DNA of 64,000 nucleotides from UBA2030 sp049969475. Lineage in GTDB: Bacteria > Bacteroidota > Bacteroidia > Bacteroidales > TTA-H9. The notes under the pieces are model-generated. The model searched no databases. It saw only the letters and a list, made by a program, of their open reading frames with translations, and was not told the origin of the DNA. Shown here in pieces: positions 8,174 to 17,100 of this stretch (the first letter of the stretch is position 1; each line of letters begins with the position of its first letter). A program made the position numbers and the translations under genes. The stretch spans positions 12,014 through 76,013 of the forward strand of contig JBMFOU010000013.1 of the NCBI GenBank assembly GCA_049969475.1, given 5' to 3'.

Positions 8174-9297
8174 TGGGTTTCCTTCACTATGGGTTTGGTA
8201 GCCAATATCCATCCGGTAATTATAAACCAGATTATTTCCAGCAGGGGCGAAATTACTACAAATCGTCCTGATTTTAACTTTTTGTTAGCCAAACCCCAAA
8301 TCAGCCATTGGCTGAGAAATCGCACTCCTGCCAGGGAAACAACTGCCCACCAGGGAAACCTTATAAGCAGCAATACAGCAAACAGAATGTAAAACAGAAA
8401 CTGGGTGGATGAGTATAAACCCAACACTGTTTTATGCCAGAAGCGATAATGGCTTCCCGTGGTGTAGTGCCTGCGTTTTTGACGAAACCAGTCTCCCCAG
8501 GAGTTTTTGGCCCGTGTAACAATAAAACTGTCAGGATGTAAGTTGACAGATGTGTTGCCAGAACAGGCGGCTTGGTTTATAAAAAGATCGTCATCGCCTG
8601 AGGCCAGGGTATAATGACTGATGAATCCTTTTTGTCGGAAAAACAGCGAGCGTTTGTAGCTCAGATTTCTACCTATACCCATATAAGGCAGGCCTGCTTT
8701 GGCCAATGAGAGATAGAGCATGGCGGTATGAAAGGCCTCGAATCGTTGTATTAAGTTGAGGAAGCCTTTCGATGGCATGAAATTGCTGTATCCCAGGACT
8801 ATTTCAGTACGGGGGCCGTAGGCGGAAACCATGCTACGTATCCAGTCGGATGAAACAGGTTTGCAATCAGCATCAGTCAAAAGAAGAATCTCGTGCTGGG
8901 CTTCTTTAATGCCAATGGATAATGGAAATTTTTTCCCATGAAAAAAGTTGGCATTCTTGTTAAGGGTTACCACTTTCAGATGGGAATATTGCCGCTGAAA
9001 ATCACGCAGAAGATATTGTGAATCATCTTCCGAAAGATGATTCACAACTACTACCTCAAAATCCGGATAGTTTTGAGTTAAAACTGAAGGCAGAAATGCC
9101 TTGAGGTTTTTATACTCGTCGCGAGCCGAAATGACCACCGAAACGGGTGGATAACTCTCTGCCTCTATGCGGATGATATGGGCAAAAGCCACACGCGAAA
9201 AAACTAGCCAATAAAACAATAATTGTATCAGCACCACTACTCCAAAAGCGATAAACCACTCTAAATAAGGGTGCTGGAGAAGTTCCAGAAGATTCAT
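8164..9297 (-). CDS. Membrane glycosyltransferase, family 2
   Basis: A 377-residue protein. One transmembrane helix is near residues 14-34. A GT2 catalytic domain follows: PPVSVVISARDEYKNLKAFL, LLLTDADCKP with the metal-binding DxD-like DAD, GDDDLFINQA, and RQKRRHYTTG, a form of the QxxRW acceptor motif. Two or three C-terminal helices complete it. The architecture is that of processive or polyprenyl-linked sugar transferases at the inner membrane. The acceptor is unknown. It is the first gene of an apparent operon with the sigma factor and hutU. Glycan assembly for the envelope is likely, given kdsB two genes on, but this is inference. Confidence 0.8.
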   Translation of the reverse strand: MNLLELLQHPYLEWFIAFGVVVLIQLLFYWLVFSRVAFAHIIRIEAESYPPVSVVISARDEYKNLKAFLPSVLTQNYPDFEVVVVNHLSEDDSQYLLRDFQRQYSHLKVVTLNKNANFFHGKKFPLSIGIKEAQHEILLLTDADCKPVSSDWIRSMVSAYGPRTEIVLGYSNFMPSKGFLNLIQRFEAFHTAMLYLSLAKAGLPYMGIGRNLSYKRSLFFRQKGFISHYTLASGDDDLFINQAACSGNTSVNLHPDSFIVTRAKNSWGDWFRQKRRHYTTGSHYRFWHKTVLGLYSSTQFLFYILFAVLLLIRFPWWAVVSLAGVRFLSQWLIWGLANKKLKSGRFVVISPLLEIIWFIITGWILATKPIVKETQWK

Positions 9298-9319
9298 GCA
9301 GTTAGAAAATTGCTGGCGG

Positions 9320-9327
9320 CAAAAATA
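9320..9327 (-). promoter_or_regulatory. Predicted -7 element for the glycosyltransferase operon
   Basis: The minus strand reads TATTTTTG (consensus TAnnTTTG), 22 bases upstream of the ATG at 9297. A TTTG lies about 25 bases further upstream, slightly beyond the usual spacing. Confidence 0.4.
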
Positions 9328-9411
9328 TTTAAAACCCTTGAAGTGTCATGTGCAAAAAAGACAGAGTTATTCACAGGCTAACAAAATAGGAACTAGTGGT
9401 GGCTAAAATTG

Positions 9412-9419
9412 TAATTTTG
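9412..9419 (+). promoter_or_regulatory. Predicted -7 element for tgt
   Basis: TAATTTTG matches the Bacteroidota -7 consensus and lies 31 bases before the TTG start codon of tgt. No clear -33 TTG. Confidence 0.45.
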
Positions 9420-9450
9420 CACCCCTTATTTTAAAAATTAAAGACTCCCA

Positions 9451-10584
9451 TTGCTTACATTTGAGATTACACATAAGGACCCGGGGAGCCGGGCCAGGGC
9501 AGGAGTGATACAAACGGCCCACGGTCTGATTGAAACACCTGTATTTATGCCTGTTGGTACGGCTGGTTCGGTTAAGGCCGTCCACATCCGCGACCTGAAA
9601 GAAGATACCCGTGCGCGCATCATTTTGGGTAATACCTACCACCTTTATCTTCGGCCAGGAACTGAGGTGCTTCGGCAGGCTGGCGGACTTCATCGCTTCA
9701 AAGGCTGGGATAGGCCTATACTCACCGACAGCGGAGGCTACCAGGTATATAGCCTGGCTGCCCGTCGAAAGCTAAGAGAAGATGGTGTGGTTTTTCAGTC
9801 GCATATTGATGGTTCACGGCACGTATTTACTCCTGAATCGGTCATGGACGTTCAGAGGGTCATAGGGGCCGATATCATCATGGCTTTTGATGAATGCACG
9901 CCCTATCCCTGTTCTTATGACTATGCCCGCAAAAGCATGCAGCTCACCCATTCCTGGCTCACACGCTGTATTCATCATATCCATGCCACTGAACCCCTGT
10001 ACGGTTACTACCAGACCCTTTTCCCTATTGTTCAGGGTAGTGTTTACAGAGATTTACGTACCCAGTCGGCTGAGTTTGTTGCTTCTCAGGGTGCAGCAGG
10101 CCATGCCATCGGTGGGCTTTCGGTAGGTGAACCCGAAGAGACAATGTATGAGCTAACGGATTTGGTTTGCCGCATTTTGCCGGAAGACAAACCGCGCTAC
10201 CTGATGGGGGTAGGAACTCCTGCCAATATTCTGGAAAGCATTGCGTTGGGAGTAGATATGTTCGACTGTGTGATGCCTACCCGCAATGGTCGTAATGGCC
10301 AGTTGTTCACGCGTCAGGGAATCATCAATATTAAAAATGAGCGATGGAAAACCGATTTTAGCTCCATAGATCCCGAAGGCGATTCCTTCGTGGACGCCCA
10401 ATACACCCGGGCTTACCTGCGTCATTTGTTTGTGGCAGGCGAAATGTTGGCTCCCATGATTGCTAGCCTTCACAATTTACGTTTTTATCTATGGCTGGTA
10501 GACGAAGCCCGCCGTCATATTGCTGCAGGCGACTTCATGGAATGGAAAAATGCCATGATTCCCCGCCTTAAACAAAGGTTATAA
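9451..10584 (+). CDS. tgt: Queuine tRNA-ribosyltransferase (tRNA-guanine transglycosylase)
   Basis: A 377-residue enzyme that exchanges guanine 34 of GUN-anticodon tRNAs for preQ1. The TIM-barrel motifs are present: LTDSGGYQVYSL (catalytic Asp), FPIVQGSVYRDLR, IGGLSVGEP, and GVDMFDCVMPTRNGRNG (nucleophile Asp). The start codon is TTG at 9451. The zinc site is odd: where most bacterial Tgt proteins read CxCxxC just before the YTRAYLRHL segment, this one has GDSFVDAQ, with no cysteine; the histidine ligand in SLHNLRFYL is kept. Whether this is normal for the lineage needs an alignment. The next gene starts 33 bases on, so they probably form an operon. Confidence 0.93.
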   Translation: MLTFEITHKDPGSRARAGVIQTAHGLIETPVFMPVGTAGSVKAVHIRDLKEDTRARIILGNTYHLYLRPGTEVLRQAGGLHRFKGWDRPILTDSGGYQVYSLAARRKLREDGVVFQSHIDGSRHVFTPESVMDVQRVIGADIIMAFDECTPYPCSYDYARKSMQLTHSWLTRCIHHIHATEPLYGYYQTLFPIVQGSVYRDLRTQSAEFVASQGAAGHAIGGLSVGEPEETMYELTDLVCRILPEDKPRYLMGVGTPANILESIALGVDMFDCVMPTRNGRNGQLFTRQGIINIKNERWKTDFSSIDPEGDSFVDAQYTRAYLRHLFVAGEMLAPMIASLHNLRFYLWLVDEARRHIAAGDFMEWKNAMIPRLKQRL

Positions 10585-10617
10585 CTTAGCTGGCTATTTC
10601 ATATTAAGTATCCAGGA

Positions 10618-11703
10618 ATGAAACTCACCCTCATCGACCGATATATCATCCGCAAGTTTCTTGGTACCTTTTTCTATTCTATCGGCCTGCTGATTATTAT
10701 TGTCATCATTTTCGACATTAGCGAAAAAATCGACGATTTCCTTACCAAGCAGGCACCCTTGAGGGCCATTATCTTCGATTACTACCTGAATTTTATTCCT
10801 TATTTCATCAATCTCTTCAGTTCACTTTTTACTTTTATTGCGGTGGTTTTTTTCACCTCGCGACTGGCGGCCCGCACCGAGATAGTAGCCATGCTGAGCA
10901 GCGGCATCAGCTTCCGACGTTTGCTGCGTCCTTACATGATTTCGGCTTCCTTTCTTGTGCTGCTCACCCTTTACCTTTCCAATTTTCTTATCCCCCATAC
11001 AAACATCACCCTTCGCGAGTTCGAAAAAAAGTATCTGAAAAATCCACCCAAAAGCAATGTGATGAATCTTCACCTACAGATCGAACCCGGAGTTTTTGTC
11101 TATTTTGAGTCGTGGGACAACTCTGAAAAGGTGGGGTATCGCTTTTCACTCGAAAAGTTTAAGGACAGCGTTATGGTTTATAAGCTCTTAAGTGACCGGG
11201 TTAAATGGGATTCAACAGCGGGCAAGTGGCGGCTCGAACAATTCGTAGAGCGTTTGATGGATAATCCTAACCGACACCAATTGGCTTTTGGGACACAGAA
11301 AGATACCACCCTTAATCTTTATCCCAACGAAATTATGGTGGATAAAGAAGATATAAAGATTATGAATTTCTCGGAGCTGAATGCCTTTATCGCCCGTGAG
11401 AAGCTTAAAGGGAGTAGCATGGTAAGGTTCTACGAAACAGAAAAGCACAAGCGTGTAGCCGTGCCTATGTCAGCCATCGTTCTTACTCTTATAGGAATGG
11501 CTCTGTCGAGTCGAAAGGTGAGGGGAGGGACAGGTATGCACCTGGGATTGGGTATTGCCATTACTTTCAGTTACATCTTATTCATGCAAATATCTACGCA
11601 GTTTTCCGTTTATGGCAATATGAATCCTTTGCTGGCCACCTGGTTGCCCAACCTGCTCTTTCTGGTAGTGGCAGTAATCCTGCTGATTAAAGCACCTAAA
11701 TAA
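10618..11703 (+). CDS. LptF/LptG family permease (YjgP/YjgQ)
   Basis: A 361-residue inner-membrane protein with the family layout. Three helices come first (IIRKFLGTFFYSIGLLIIIVIIF; the LFSSLFTFIAVVFF region; ISASFLVLLTLYLSNFLI). A periplasmic domain covers about residues 125-275, and three C-terminal helices follow (VPMSAIVLTLIGMALSS onward). LptF and LptG pair with the LptB ATPase to drive lipopolysaccharide transport to the outer membrane. The sequence does not let me say which of the two it is. It sits directly behind tgt, an arrangement I recall from other Bacteroidota. Confidence 0.87.
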   Translation: MKLTLIDRYIIRKFLGTFFYSIGLLIIIVIIFDISEKIDDFLTKQAPLRAIIFDYYLNFIPYFINLFSSLFTFIAVVFFTSRLAARTEIVAMLSSGISFRRLLRPYMISASFLVLLTLYLSNFLIPHTNITLREFEKKYLKNPPKSNVMNLHLQIEPGVFVYFESWDNSEKVGYRFSLEKFKDSVMVYKLLSDRVKWDSTAGKWRLEQFVERLMDNPNRHQLAFGTQKDTTLNLYPNEIMVDKEDIKIMNFSELNAFIAREKLKGSSMVRFYETEKHKRVAVPMSAIVLTLIGMALSSRKVRGGTGMHLGLGIAITFSYILFMQISTQFSVYGNMNPLLATWLPNLLFLVVAVILLIKAPK

Positions 11704-11724
11704 GTTTTTTTAGCTTACGCCTTT

Positions 11725-11761
11725 CCTCAAGCCTTGCCGACTTGGGGACGATTTTTTTTTA
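11725..11761 (+). terminator. Probable intrinsic terminator after the LptF/LptG-type gene
   Basis: CCTCAAG (11725-11731) pairs with CTTGGGG (11741-11747) with one G-U pair. A short ACGA linker and about ten T follow. The stem is modest, so this is a moderate call. Confidence 0.45.
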
Positions 11762-11876
11762 ACTCTTCGTTTCTCAGGTCGCATGGATTTGGCATTCATA
11801 TAAATGGGAACGGTGTGTTTGGAAAAGTTTTTTACAACTTATTAACAAATCTATTTTTCTAAATAAATCAATTCTT

Positions 11877-11946
11877 TAATTTTGCAGCCGTAAAACAAAC
11901 CTACTGAACGAGCAGATACCTATCTGATATGAATATGATATATTTG
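11877..11946 (+). promoter_or_regulatory. Predicted promoter region of the nuo operon
   Basis: The 339-base gap before nuoA holds two -7 matches: TAATTTTG at 11877-11884 and TATATTTG at 11939-11946. Either would give a leader of roughly 90-160 bases before the ATG at 12043. No -33 TTG at the right distance was seen for either. The rest of the gap is AT-rich with no further gene. Confidence 0.4.
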
Positions 11947-12042
11947 CTTTAAAATATTTTTCTATTAAGTACTGAATTACCAAAATAGAATTCAATTACT
12001 TTTGATTTTTCATGAAAACTTGTTCTTAAATCCTAATAACCC

Positions 12043-12393
12043 ATGACTTCTGGATTGCTTATAACATTCTTCATTACAGCCATCGTACTGGTGGCAGCCG
12101 GAATCCTGGCTGCCTGGCTCCTGGCGCCTACCTCTTTTAATAAGCAGAAAGCCGAGCCCTATGAATGTGGTATTCCTACCAAAGGTACCAGTTGGATGCA
12201 GTTTAATGTAGGGTATTATCTATTTGCTCTTCTGTTTTTGATTTTCGATGTGGAAACCGTCTTTCTTTTCCCTTGGGCTGTGGTGATGAAAACCATAGGA
12301 ATGACAGCCTTTATAGAGATTCTTATCTTCTTCGTTATCATTGTTCTCGGACTAGCATACGCCTGGAAAAAACAAGCACTCAAATGGCAATAA
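12043..12393 (+). CDS. nuoA: NADH-quinone oxidoreductase subunit A
   Basis: A 116-residue membrane subunit with three predicted helices (residues about 5-27, 60-82 and 88-110). The conserved loop KAEPYECGIPTKGTSWMQFNVGYYLFAL carries the cysteine near the quinone site, and the segment LLFLIFDVETVFLFPWA is diagnostic. It is the first gene of the complex I operon, as is usual. Its stop overlaps the start of nuoB. Confidence 0.95.
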   Translation: MTSGLLITFFITAIVLVAAGILAAWLLAPTSFNKQKAEPYECGIPTKGTSWMQFNVGYYLFALLFLIFDVETVFLFPWAVVMKTIGMTAFIEILIFFVIIVLGLAYAWKKQALKWQ

Positions 12394-12971
12394 AATCAAT
12401 GAAAGATTCTGATTTCAAGGACAACGATACCCTTGATCAGATCATGCTCGAAAAACAAGGGGTGTTGTTTACCACCCTCGATAAACTCCTCAACTGGGGC
12501 CGCTCCAACAGTGTGTGGCCTTTGACCTTTGCTACCAGTTGCTGTGGCATAGAGATGATGGCTGCCGGAGCGCCTCGCCATGATTTTGCCCGGTTTGGAG
12601 TGGAGGTTTATCGCGCTTCCCCGCGTCAAGCTGATGTTGTGGTAGTTGCAGGAACCATTGTTAACAAAATGGCCCCTGTGCTCAAACGATTATACGACCA
12701 GATGGCTGATCCCAAATATGTAATAGCCATGGGGGCTTGTGCGGTGTCGGGCGGACCTTTCTTTTACAACAGCTATCATGTGGTAAAAGGAGTAGATCAT
12801 CTGCTGCCTGTAGATGTCTACATCCCTGGCTGTCCTCCCCGGCCTGAAGCCTTGCTATACGGCATCATGCAACTTCAGCGCAAAATTCAGCGCGAAACCA
12901 TTGCCAATAAATATAAAAAACCGGACGAGGTGATGAAGAATTACGACCTCGAAAATCCCCTTCCGGAATAG
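12384..12971 (+). CDS. nuoB: NADH-quinone oxidoreductase subunit B
   Basis: A 195-residue subunit that holds cluster N2, the last Fe-S centre before quinone. The ligands are the adjacent pair in TSCCGIEMMA plus the cysteines in MGACAVSGG and IPGCPPRPEALLYG. A longer in-frame start exists at 12273 inside nuoA. ATG 12384 overlaps the nuoA stop by 10 bases; ATG 12399 (MKDSDFKD) is an equally possible start. It sits on the cytoplasmic face of the membrane with subunits C, D and I. Confidence 0.95.
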   Translation: MAIKSMKDSDFKDNDTLDQIMLEKQGVLFTTLDKLLNWGRSNSVWPLTFATSCCGIEMMAAGAPRHDFARFGVEVYRASPRQADVVVVAGTIVNKMAPVLKRLYDQMADPKYVIAMGACAVSGGPFFYNSYHVVKGVDHLLPVDVYIPGCPPRPEALLYGIMQLQRKIQRETIANKYKKPDEVMKNYDLENPLPE

Positions 12972-12992
12972 ACCCACGTAAATCATTCAAGT

Positions 12993-13460
12993 ATGGAAGC
13001 ATTCGTCGCCCAAATCAATAATAAAATCATAAGCCGCTGGCCTGAGATTGGGCTTTCACAGGCCCAGTATCCTATGCTTACGGTCCCTGCCAGGCTGCTG
13101 GCTGAGGTTATGAGAGTGCTGAAGGAAGATGAAAACTTCAGCATGGACTATCTGGTGTTGATTACAGGAATGGACTACAAAACCACGTTGGGTTGCACCT
13201 ATCTGCTGGAATCTACTACATCCCACGATATGCTGTTGGTGAAGGTAACCGATATGGATCGGAAGGAACCCACGGTGGCTTCGGTAGCTGAACTTTGGCC
13301 CACGGCGAATTTTCATGAAAGGGAAATTTTTGATTTGTTAGGCATTCGTTTCGAGGGGCACCCCGACCTAAGGCGTATTTTTCTCGACGAGAACTGGGTG
13401 GGGCATCCTTTGCGCAAAGACTATAATGATGAAGTAAACGTAATTGAACGTAAACTATGA
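12993..13460 (+). CDS. nuoC: NADH-quinone oxidoreductase subunit C
   Basis: A 155-residue subunit of the connecting module. The family signature is NFHEREIFDLLGIRFEGHPDLRRIFL (residues about 107-132), followed by GHPLRKDY near the C-terminus. It is not fused to NuoD, unlike the NuoCD proteins of enterobacteria and some Bacteroidota. It overlaps nuoD by four bases (ATGA), which implies coupled translation. Confidence 0.95.
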   Translation: MEAFVAQINNKIISRWPEIGLSQAQYPMLTVPARLLAEVMRVLKEDENFSMDYLVLITGMDYKTTLGCTYLLESTTSHDMLLVKVTDMDRKEPTVASVAELWPTANFHEREIFDLLGIRFEGHPDLRRIFLDENWVGHPLRKDYNDEVNVIERKL

Positions 13461-14611
13461 GTGGCACAGGAATAGAAATGCATGGCCTCGATATCAGGCC
13501 GGTGGAAGGTAGCCGACCTGAGGATCAGGAGTTTGAAATAAACATGGGCCCCCAGCATCCCTCCACCCACGGGGTGATGCGTTTTCTGGTTCGCCTCAAA
13601 GGAGAGACCGTGGAGAGCGTTACCCCCTACTGCGGTTATATACACCGGGGCATTGAAAAAATGTGTGAATCGCTCACTTATCCTCAAATTGTCCATCTGA
13701 CCGACCGTATGGACTATCTGTCGGCCCATATCAACAATGAGGCGGTATGTCTGGCAGTGGAAAAGGCGCTTGGCATCGAAGTTTCAGATAGAGTAAAATA
13801 CATTCGCACCATACTCGATGAACTCACACGTATCGCTTCGCACCAGCTCTGGTGGTCGGCATTTGGGATGGACCTAGGCGCACTGACCACCTTTTTTTAT
13901 GGCATGCGCGACCGCGAGAAAATTTTGGATATTTTCGAGGAGACTACAGGTGGACGCCTTATCCAGAGCTATAATATTCCCGGGGGACTGATGCGCGATA
14001 TACATCCCAATTTTCAGAAGCGAACCAAGGAGTTTATCAAATATTTCCGGCCCAAGCTCAAAGAATATCATGATCTGCTGACTGGCAATGTGATTTTCAG
14101 AAACCGCACAGTAGGCATCGGAATTATGAGCCGCGAAGAAGCCATCGCTTTCGGAGCCACAGGACCCACAGGACGTGGTTCGGGCTGGAGCTGCGATGTG
14201 CGCAAACACCGACCCTACAGCGCCTACGACAAGGTTTCCTTCCATGAAATATTGATGACCGAAGGAGATTCGTTTGCCCGATACATGGTTCGCATGAAGG
14301 AAATGGAAGAGTCGATGAACATTATCGAACAACTCATCGACAATATCCCGGAGGGTAATTATGCCGAAAAAATGAAGGCCATTATAAAACTTCCTGAGGG
14401 AGAGTATTTTCAGCATGTAGAAACTGCCCGTGGTGAACTGGTGGTACACATTGTGAGCGATGGCAACAAGAATCCCTTTCGGGTGAAATTCCGTTCGCCC
14501 AATTTCTCCAACCTCTCGGTTATCGATAAAATTTCGAGGGGCATGAAGATCGCCGACCTGATTGCTATCAGTGGCTCGCTCGACCTGGTAATTCCCGACC
14601 TCGACCGATAA
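13457..14611 (+). CDS. nuoD: NADH-quinone oxidoreductase subunit D
   Basis: A 384-residue, 49-kDa-type subunit that forms the quinone pocket together with NuoB. MGPQHPSTHGVMRFLVRL carries the quinone-site histidine, CGYIHRGIEKM is the second motif, and ATGPTGRGSGWSCDVRK lies in the middle. The C-terminus reads GSLDLVIPDLDR, a variant of the usual GSIDIVxxEVDR. The short N-terminal extension before INMGPQHP is about 29 residues. Confidence 0.95.
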   Translation: MSGTGIEMHGLDIRPVEGSRPEDQEFEINMGPQHPSTHGVMRFLVRLKGETVESVTPYCGYIHRGIEKMCESLTYPQIVHLTDRMDYLSAHINNEAVCLAVEKALGIEVSDRVKYIRTILDELTRIASHQLWWSAFGMDLGALTTFFYGMRDREKILDIFEETTGGRLIQSYNIPGGLMRDIHPNFQKRTKEFIKYFRPKLKEYHDLLTGNVIFRNRTVGIGIMSREEAIAFGATGPTGRGSGWSCDVRKHRPYSAYDKVSFHEILMTEGDSFARYMVRMKEMEESMNIIEQLIDNIPEGNYAEKMKAIIKLPEGEYFQHVETARGELVVHIVSDGNKNPFRVKFRSPNFSNLSVIDKISRGMKIADLIAISGSLDLVIPDLDR

Positions 14612-14637
14612 ATTTTACCTATTCAAAAAGATATCTT

Positions 14638-15726
14638 ATGACCGATACTGCCTACGATTTCTCACAAATCACTCAGACTGTTGATGGGTATCTTGTATCG
14701 CATTGGGGCGCTTCTTTGGCTGCCACTATTGAACTGATACTGGTAGGGGTGCTTTACCTGTTGATCTATGCCCTTGTAGGTCTGATGCTTGTATATGCCG
14801 AAAGGCGTATTTGCGCTTTTATACAGTGCCGCCTGGGCCCCAACAGGGTAGGACCTCAAGGTATTTTTCAAACCATTGCCGACTTTATTAAGCTATTACT
14901 CAAAGAAAATATCCGTATCGAAAGGGCTGATAAACTCTTGTTTTTCATCGCTCCTTTCATCATTATCGTGGGTTCGTTCATGGCATTCGGTACCATACCT
15001 TTTGCCAAAGGCCTTCATGCGCTCGACCCCGATATTGGCCTGTTTTTCATCATGGCAGCCACTTCTATTGGAGTGATTGGTATCCTGCTGGCCGGATGGT
15101 CGTCGAATAGTAAGTATTCTCTTATTGGCGCCATGCGCAGTGGGGCACAGATAGTTAGCTACGAGCTTTCAGTGGGCCTGGCCATGATCACCATGGTAAT
15201 TCTTACCGGTACCTTACAGCTTTCAGAAATTATTGAAATGCAGCGCGATGGATGGTTCATATTTAAAGGACATATCCCCGCTATCATTTCGTTTGTTGTT
15301 CTTTTGATAGCTGGTACAGCCGAAACCAATCGTGGCCCGTTCGACCTGGCTGAAGCCGAATCGGAGCTTACCGCAGGATTTCACACCGAATATTCGGGTA
15401 TCAAATTCGCCTTTTTCTTTTTAGCAGAGTACATGAATATGTTTGTGCTGGCCTCGGTAGCTACTACGCTTTTCCTGGGAGGCTGGATGCCCCTGCATCT
15501 GGGTAATTTCGAGGCTTTCAACCGGATTATGGATTTCATTCCCCCGCTGGTTTGGTTCCTTGTAAAAGTCTCGGCGGTCATTTATGTGATTATGCTTTTC
15601 AAATGGACTTATCCACGCCTTCGTATCGACCAGTTGCTGAGCCTTGAGTGGAAGTACCTGCTTCCTATCAATCTTTTCAACCTGATTCTTATGTCGGTCA
15701 TTGTGCTGCTGGGCCTGCATTTTTAA
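14638..15726 (+). CDS. nuoH: NADH-quinone oxidoreductase subunit H
   Basis: A 362-residue membrane subunit with about eight helices that links the hydrophilic arm to the proton pumps. Conserved stretches are YAERRICAFIQCRLGPNRVGPQGIFQTIADFIKLLLKE, RSGAQIVSYELSVGLAM, and NRGPFDLAEAESELTAGFHTEYSG, with the acidic residues of the E-channel. Confidence 0.95.
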   Translation: MTDTAYDFSQITQTVDGYLVSHWGASLAATIELILVGVLYLLIYALVGLMLVYAERRICAFIQCRLGPNRVGPQGIFQTIADFIKLLLKENIRIERADKLLFFIAPFIIIVGSFMAFGTIPFAKGLHALDPDIGLFFIMAATSIGVIGILLAGWSSNSKYSLIGAMRSGAQIVSYELSVGLAMITMVILTGTLQLSEIIEMQRDGWFIFKGHIPAIISFVVLLIAGTAETNRGPFDLAEAESELTAGFHTEYSGIKFAFFFLAEYMNMFVLASVATTLFLGGWMPLHLGNFEAFNRIMDFIPPLVWFLVKVSAVIYVIMLFKWTYPRLRIDQLLSLEWKYLLPINLFNLILMSVIVLLGLHF

Positions 15727-15747
15727 ACTATCTAAAAACTGCGAAAA

Positions 15748-16224
15748 ATGGCACTTAAGGAATACATAGGAGGAATTTTTCAGGGTTTGCGATCACTGCT
15801 CAAGGGCATGCGCGTTACTAATCATTACTTCTTCAGTCCGAGTGAGATTGTTACCCAGAAGTATCCGGAAAACCGGGCTCAACTGCAGATGTTTGAACGT
15901 TTTAAGGGTGAAGTAATTATGCCCCACAACGAAAAAAACGAACACCGCTGTACGGGTTGCGGCATCTGCGAAATAAGCTGTCCCAATGGTTCTATCGAAA
16001 TCATCACCAAAACTATCATCACCGAAGATGGAAAAAAGAAAAAGGTGATCGACAAGCATATTTATCATCTGGGAATGTGCACATTCTGCGGACTTTGTGT
16101 AAAAAACTGTCCGTCGAATGCTCTGGCTTTCGGCCAGGATTTTGAGCATGCTGTGTACGATCGCAGCAAGCTCACCAAGGTTCTCAACAAAGAAGGTTCA
16201 ACCCTAATGAAGGAGGTAGAATAA
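15748..16224 (+). CDS. nuoI: NADH-quinone oxidoreductase subunit I
   Basis: A 158-residue protein with two 4Fe-4S ferredoxin motifs, CTGCGICEISCPNGS and CTFCGLCVKNCPSNA (clusters N6a and N6b). These carry electrons toward NuoB. Because NuoE, F and G are absent, this subunit may be where electrons from ferredoxin or another carrier enter; that is inference from related 11-subunit complexes. Confidence 0.95.
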   Translation: MALKEYIGGIFQGLRSLLKGMRVTNHYFFSPSEIVTQKYPENRAQLQMFERFKGEVIMPHNEKNEHRCTGCGICEISCPNGSIEIITKTIITEDGKKKKVIDKHIYHLGMCTFCGLCVKNCPSNALAFGQDFEHAVYDRSKLTKVLNKEGSTLMKEVE

Positions 16225-16226
16225 AT

Positions 16227-16769
16227 ATGTTGCCTTTAACTTTTCATCAGGCTGTGTTTTACTTTTTTTCAGCCGTAATTATCATTTTCAGCATCTTAAC
16301 AGTTACGAGCAGGAAAATATTGAGGGCTGCAACATTCTTGCTCTTTGTTCTGCTGGGTACTGCGGCTTTTTATTTCATTCTCAACTACGCCTTCATGGGG
16401 GCTCTGCAGATTACCTTGTATGCAGGAGGTATTGTGGTGCTCATTATTTTTTCCATTTTACTAACCAGCCATGTAGGTGATAAATTTGAACCCATTGGTC
16501 TGAGCAAGAAGATAGCCTCGTTGCTGGTGAGTATGCTTGGGGCAGGCTTCACCCTCTACGTTTTGCTTTCCACCGACTTTAAACCTACTTCTGCCGGGAC
16601 TCCCTCGGCCTCGGTTCGAGAAATTGGAACGGCGCTGTTAAGCTATGAGCGCGATGGATTTGTGCTTCCTTTCGAGGTGGTCTCGTTGCTGCTATTGGCC
16701 GCCATTGTGGGCGCTGTGGTAATTGCACGAAAAGAACCTTCAGATAACGAAAACTCTCAAAACGAATAG
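16227..16769 (+). CDS. nuoJ: NADH-quinone oxidoreductase subunit J
   Basis: A 180-residue membrane subunit with five predicted helices. The segment FMGALQITLYAGGIVVLIIFSILLTS contains the broken helix (pi-bulge) and the conserved LYAGGI tract of the family. The C-terminal helix LPFEVVSLLLLAAIVGAVVIARK is also standard. It begins two bases after the nuoI stop. Confidence 0.94.
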   Translation: MLPLTFHQAVFYFFSAVIIIFSILTVTSRKILRAATFLLFVLLGTAAFYFILNYAFMGALQITLYAGGIVVLIIFSILLTSHVGDKFEPIGLSKKIASLLVSMLGAGFTLYVLLSTDFKPTSAGTPSASVREIGTALLSYERDGFVLPFEVVSLLLLAAIVGAVVIARKEPSDNENSQNE

Positions 16770-16772
16770 TTT

Positions 16773-17090
16773 ATGTGGCAGGATATTACTCTTCAGGATG
16801 TTCTCATGGTAAGCACCCTGATGTTTTTTAGCGGTGTGTATGGATTTCTTACCCGCCGAAACCTGATTACCATGCTCATGTCGGTGGAATTGATGCTTAA
16901 TGCAGTGAACATCAATTTTGTGGCCTTCAACTACTTCTTGCATCCTGAAAACATGCACGGGATGTTTTTCGCCCTGTTTGTAGTAGTTATTGCTGCGGCA
17001 GAAGCCTCGGTGGCCATCGCCATTATCATTGGTATCTATCGCAGGTTCAGGTCCATCAATATTGAGGATGTAAGTAAAATGAAATATTAA
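16773..17090 (+). CDS. nuoK: NADH-quinone oxidoreductase subunit K
   Basis: A 105-residue protein with three helices. The pattern is that of the MrpC-like antiporter subunit. Two buried glutamates are present: one in LMSVELMLNAVNINFVAF and one in AAAEASVAIAIIIGIYR. It lies in the proton path between NuoJ and NuoN. Confidence 0.95.
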   Translation: MWQDITLQDVLMVSTLMFFSGVYGFLTRRNLITMLMSVELMLNAVNINFVAFNYFLHPENMHGMFFALFVVVIAAAEASVAIAIIIGIYRRFRSINIEDVSKMKY

Positions 17091-17100
17091 AACTGGCGCT

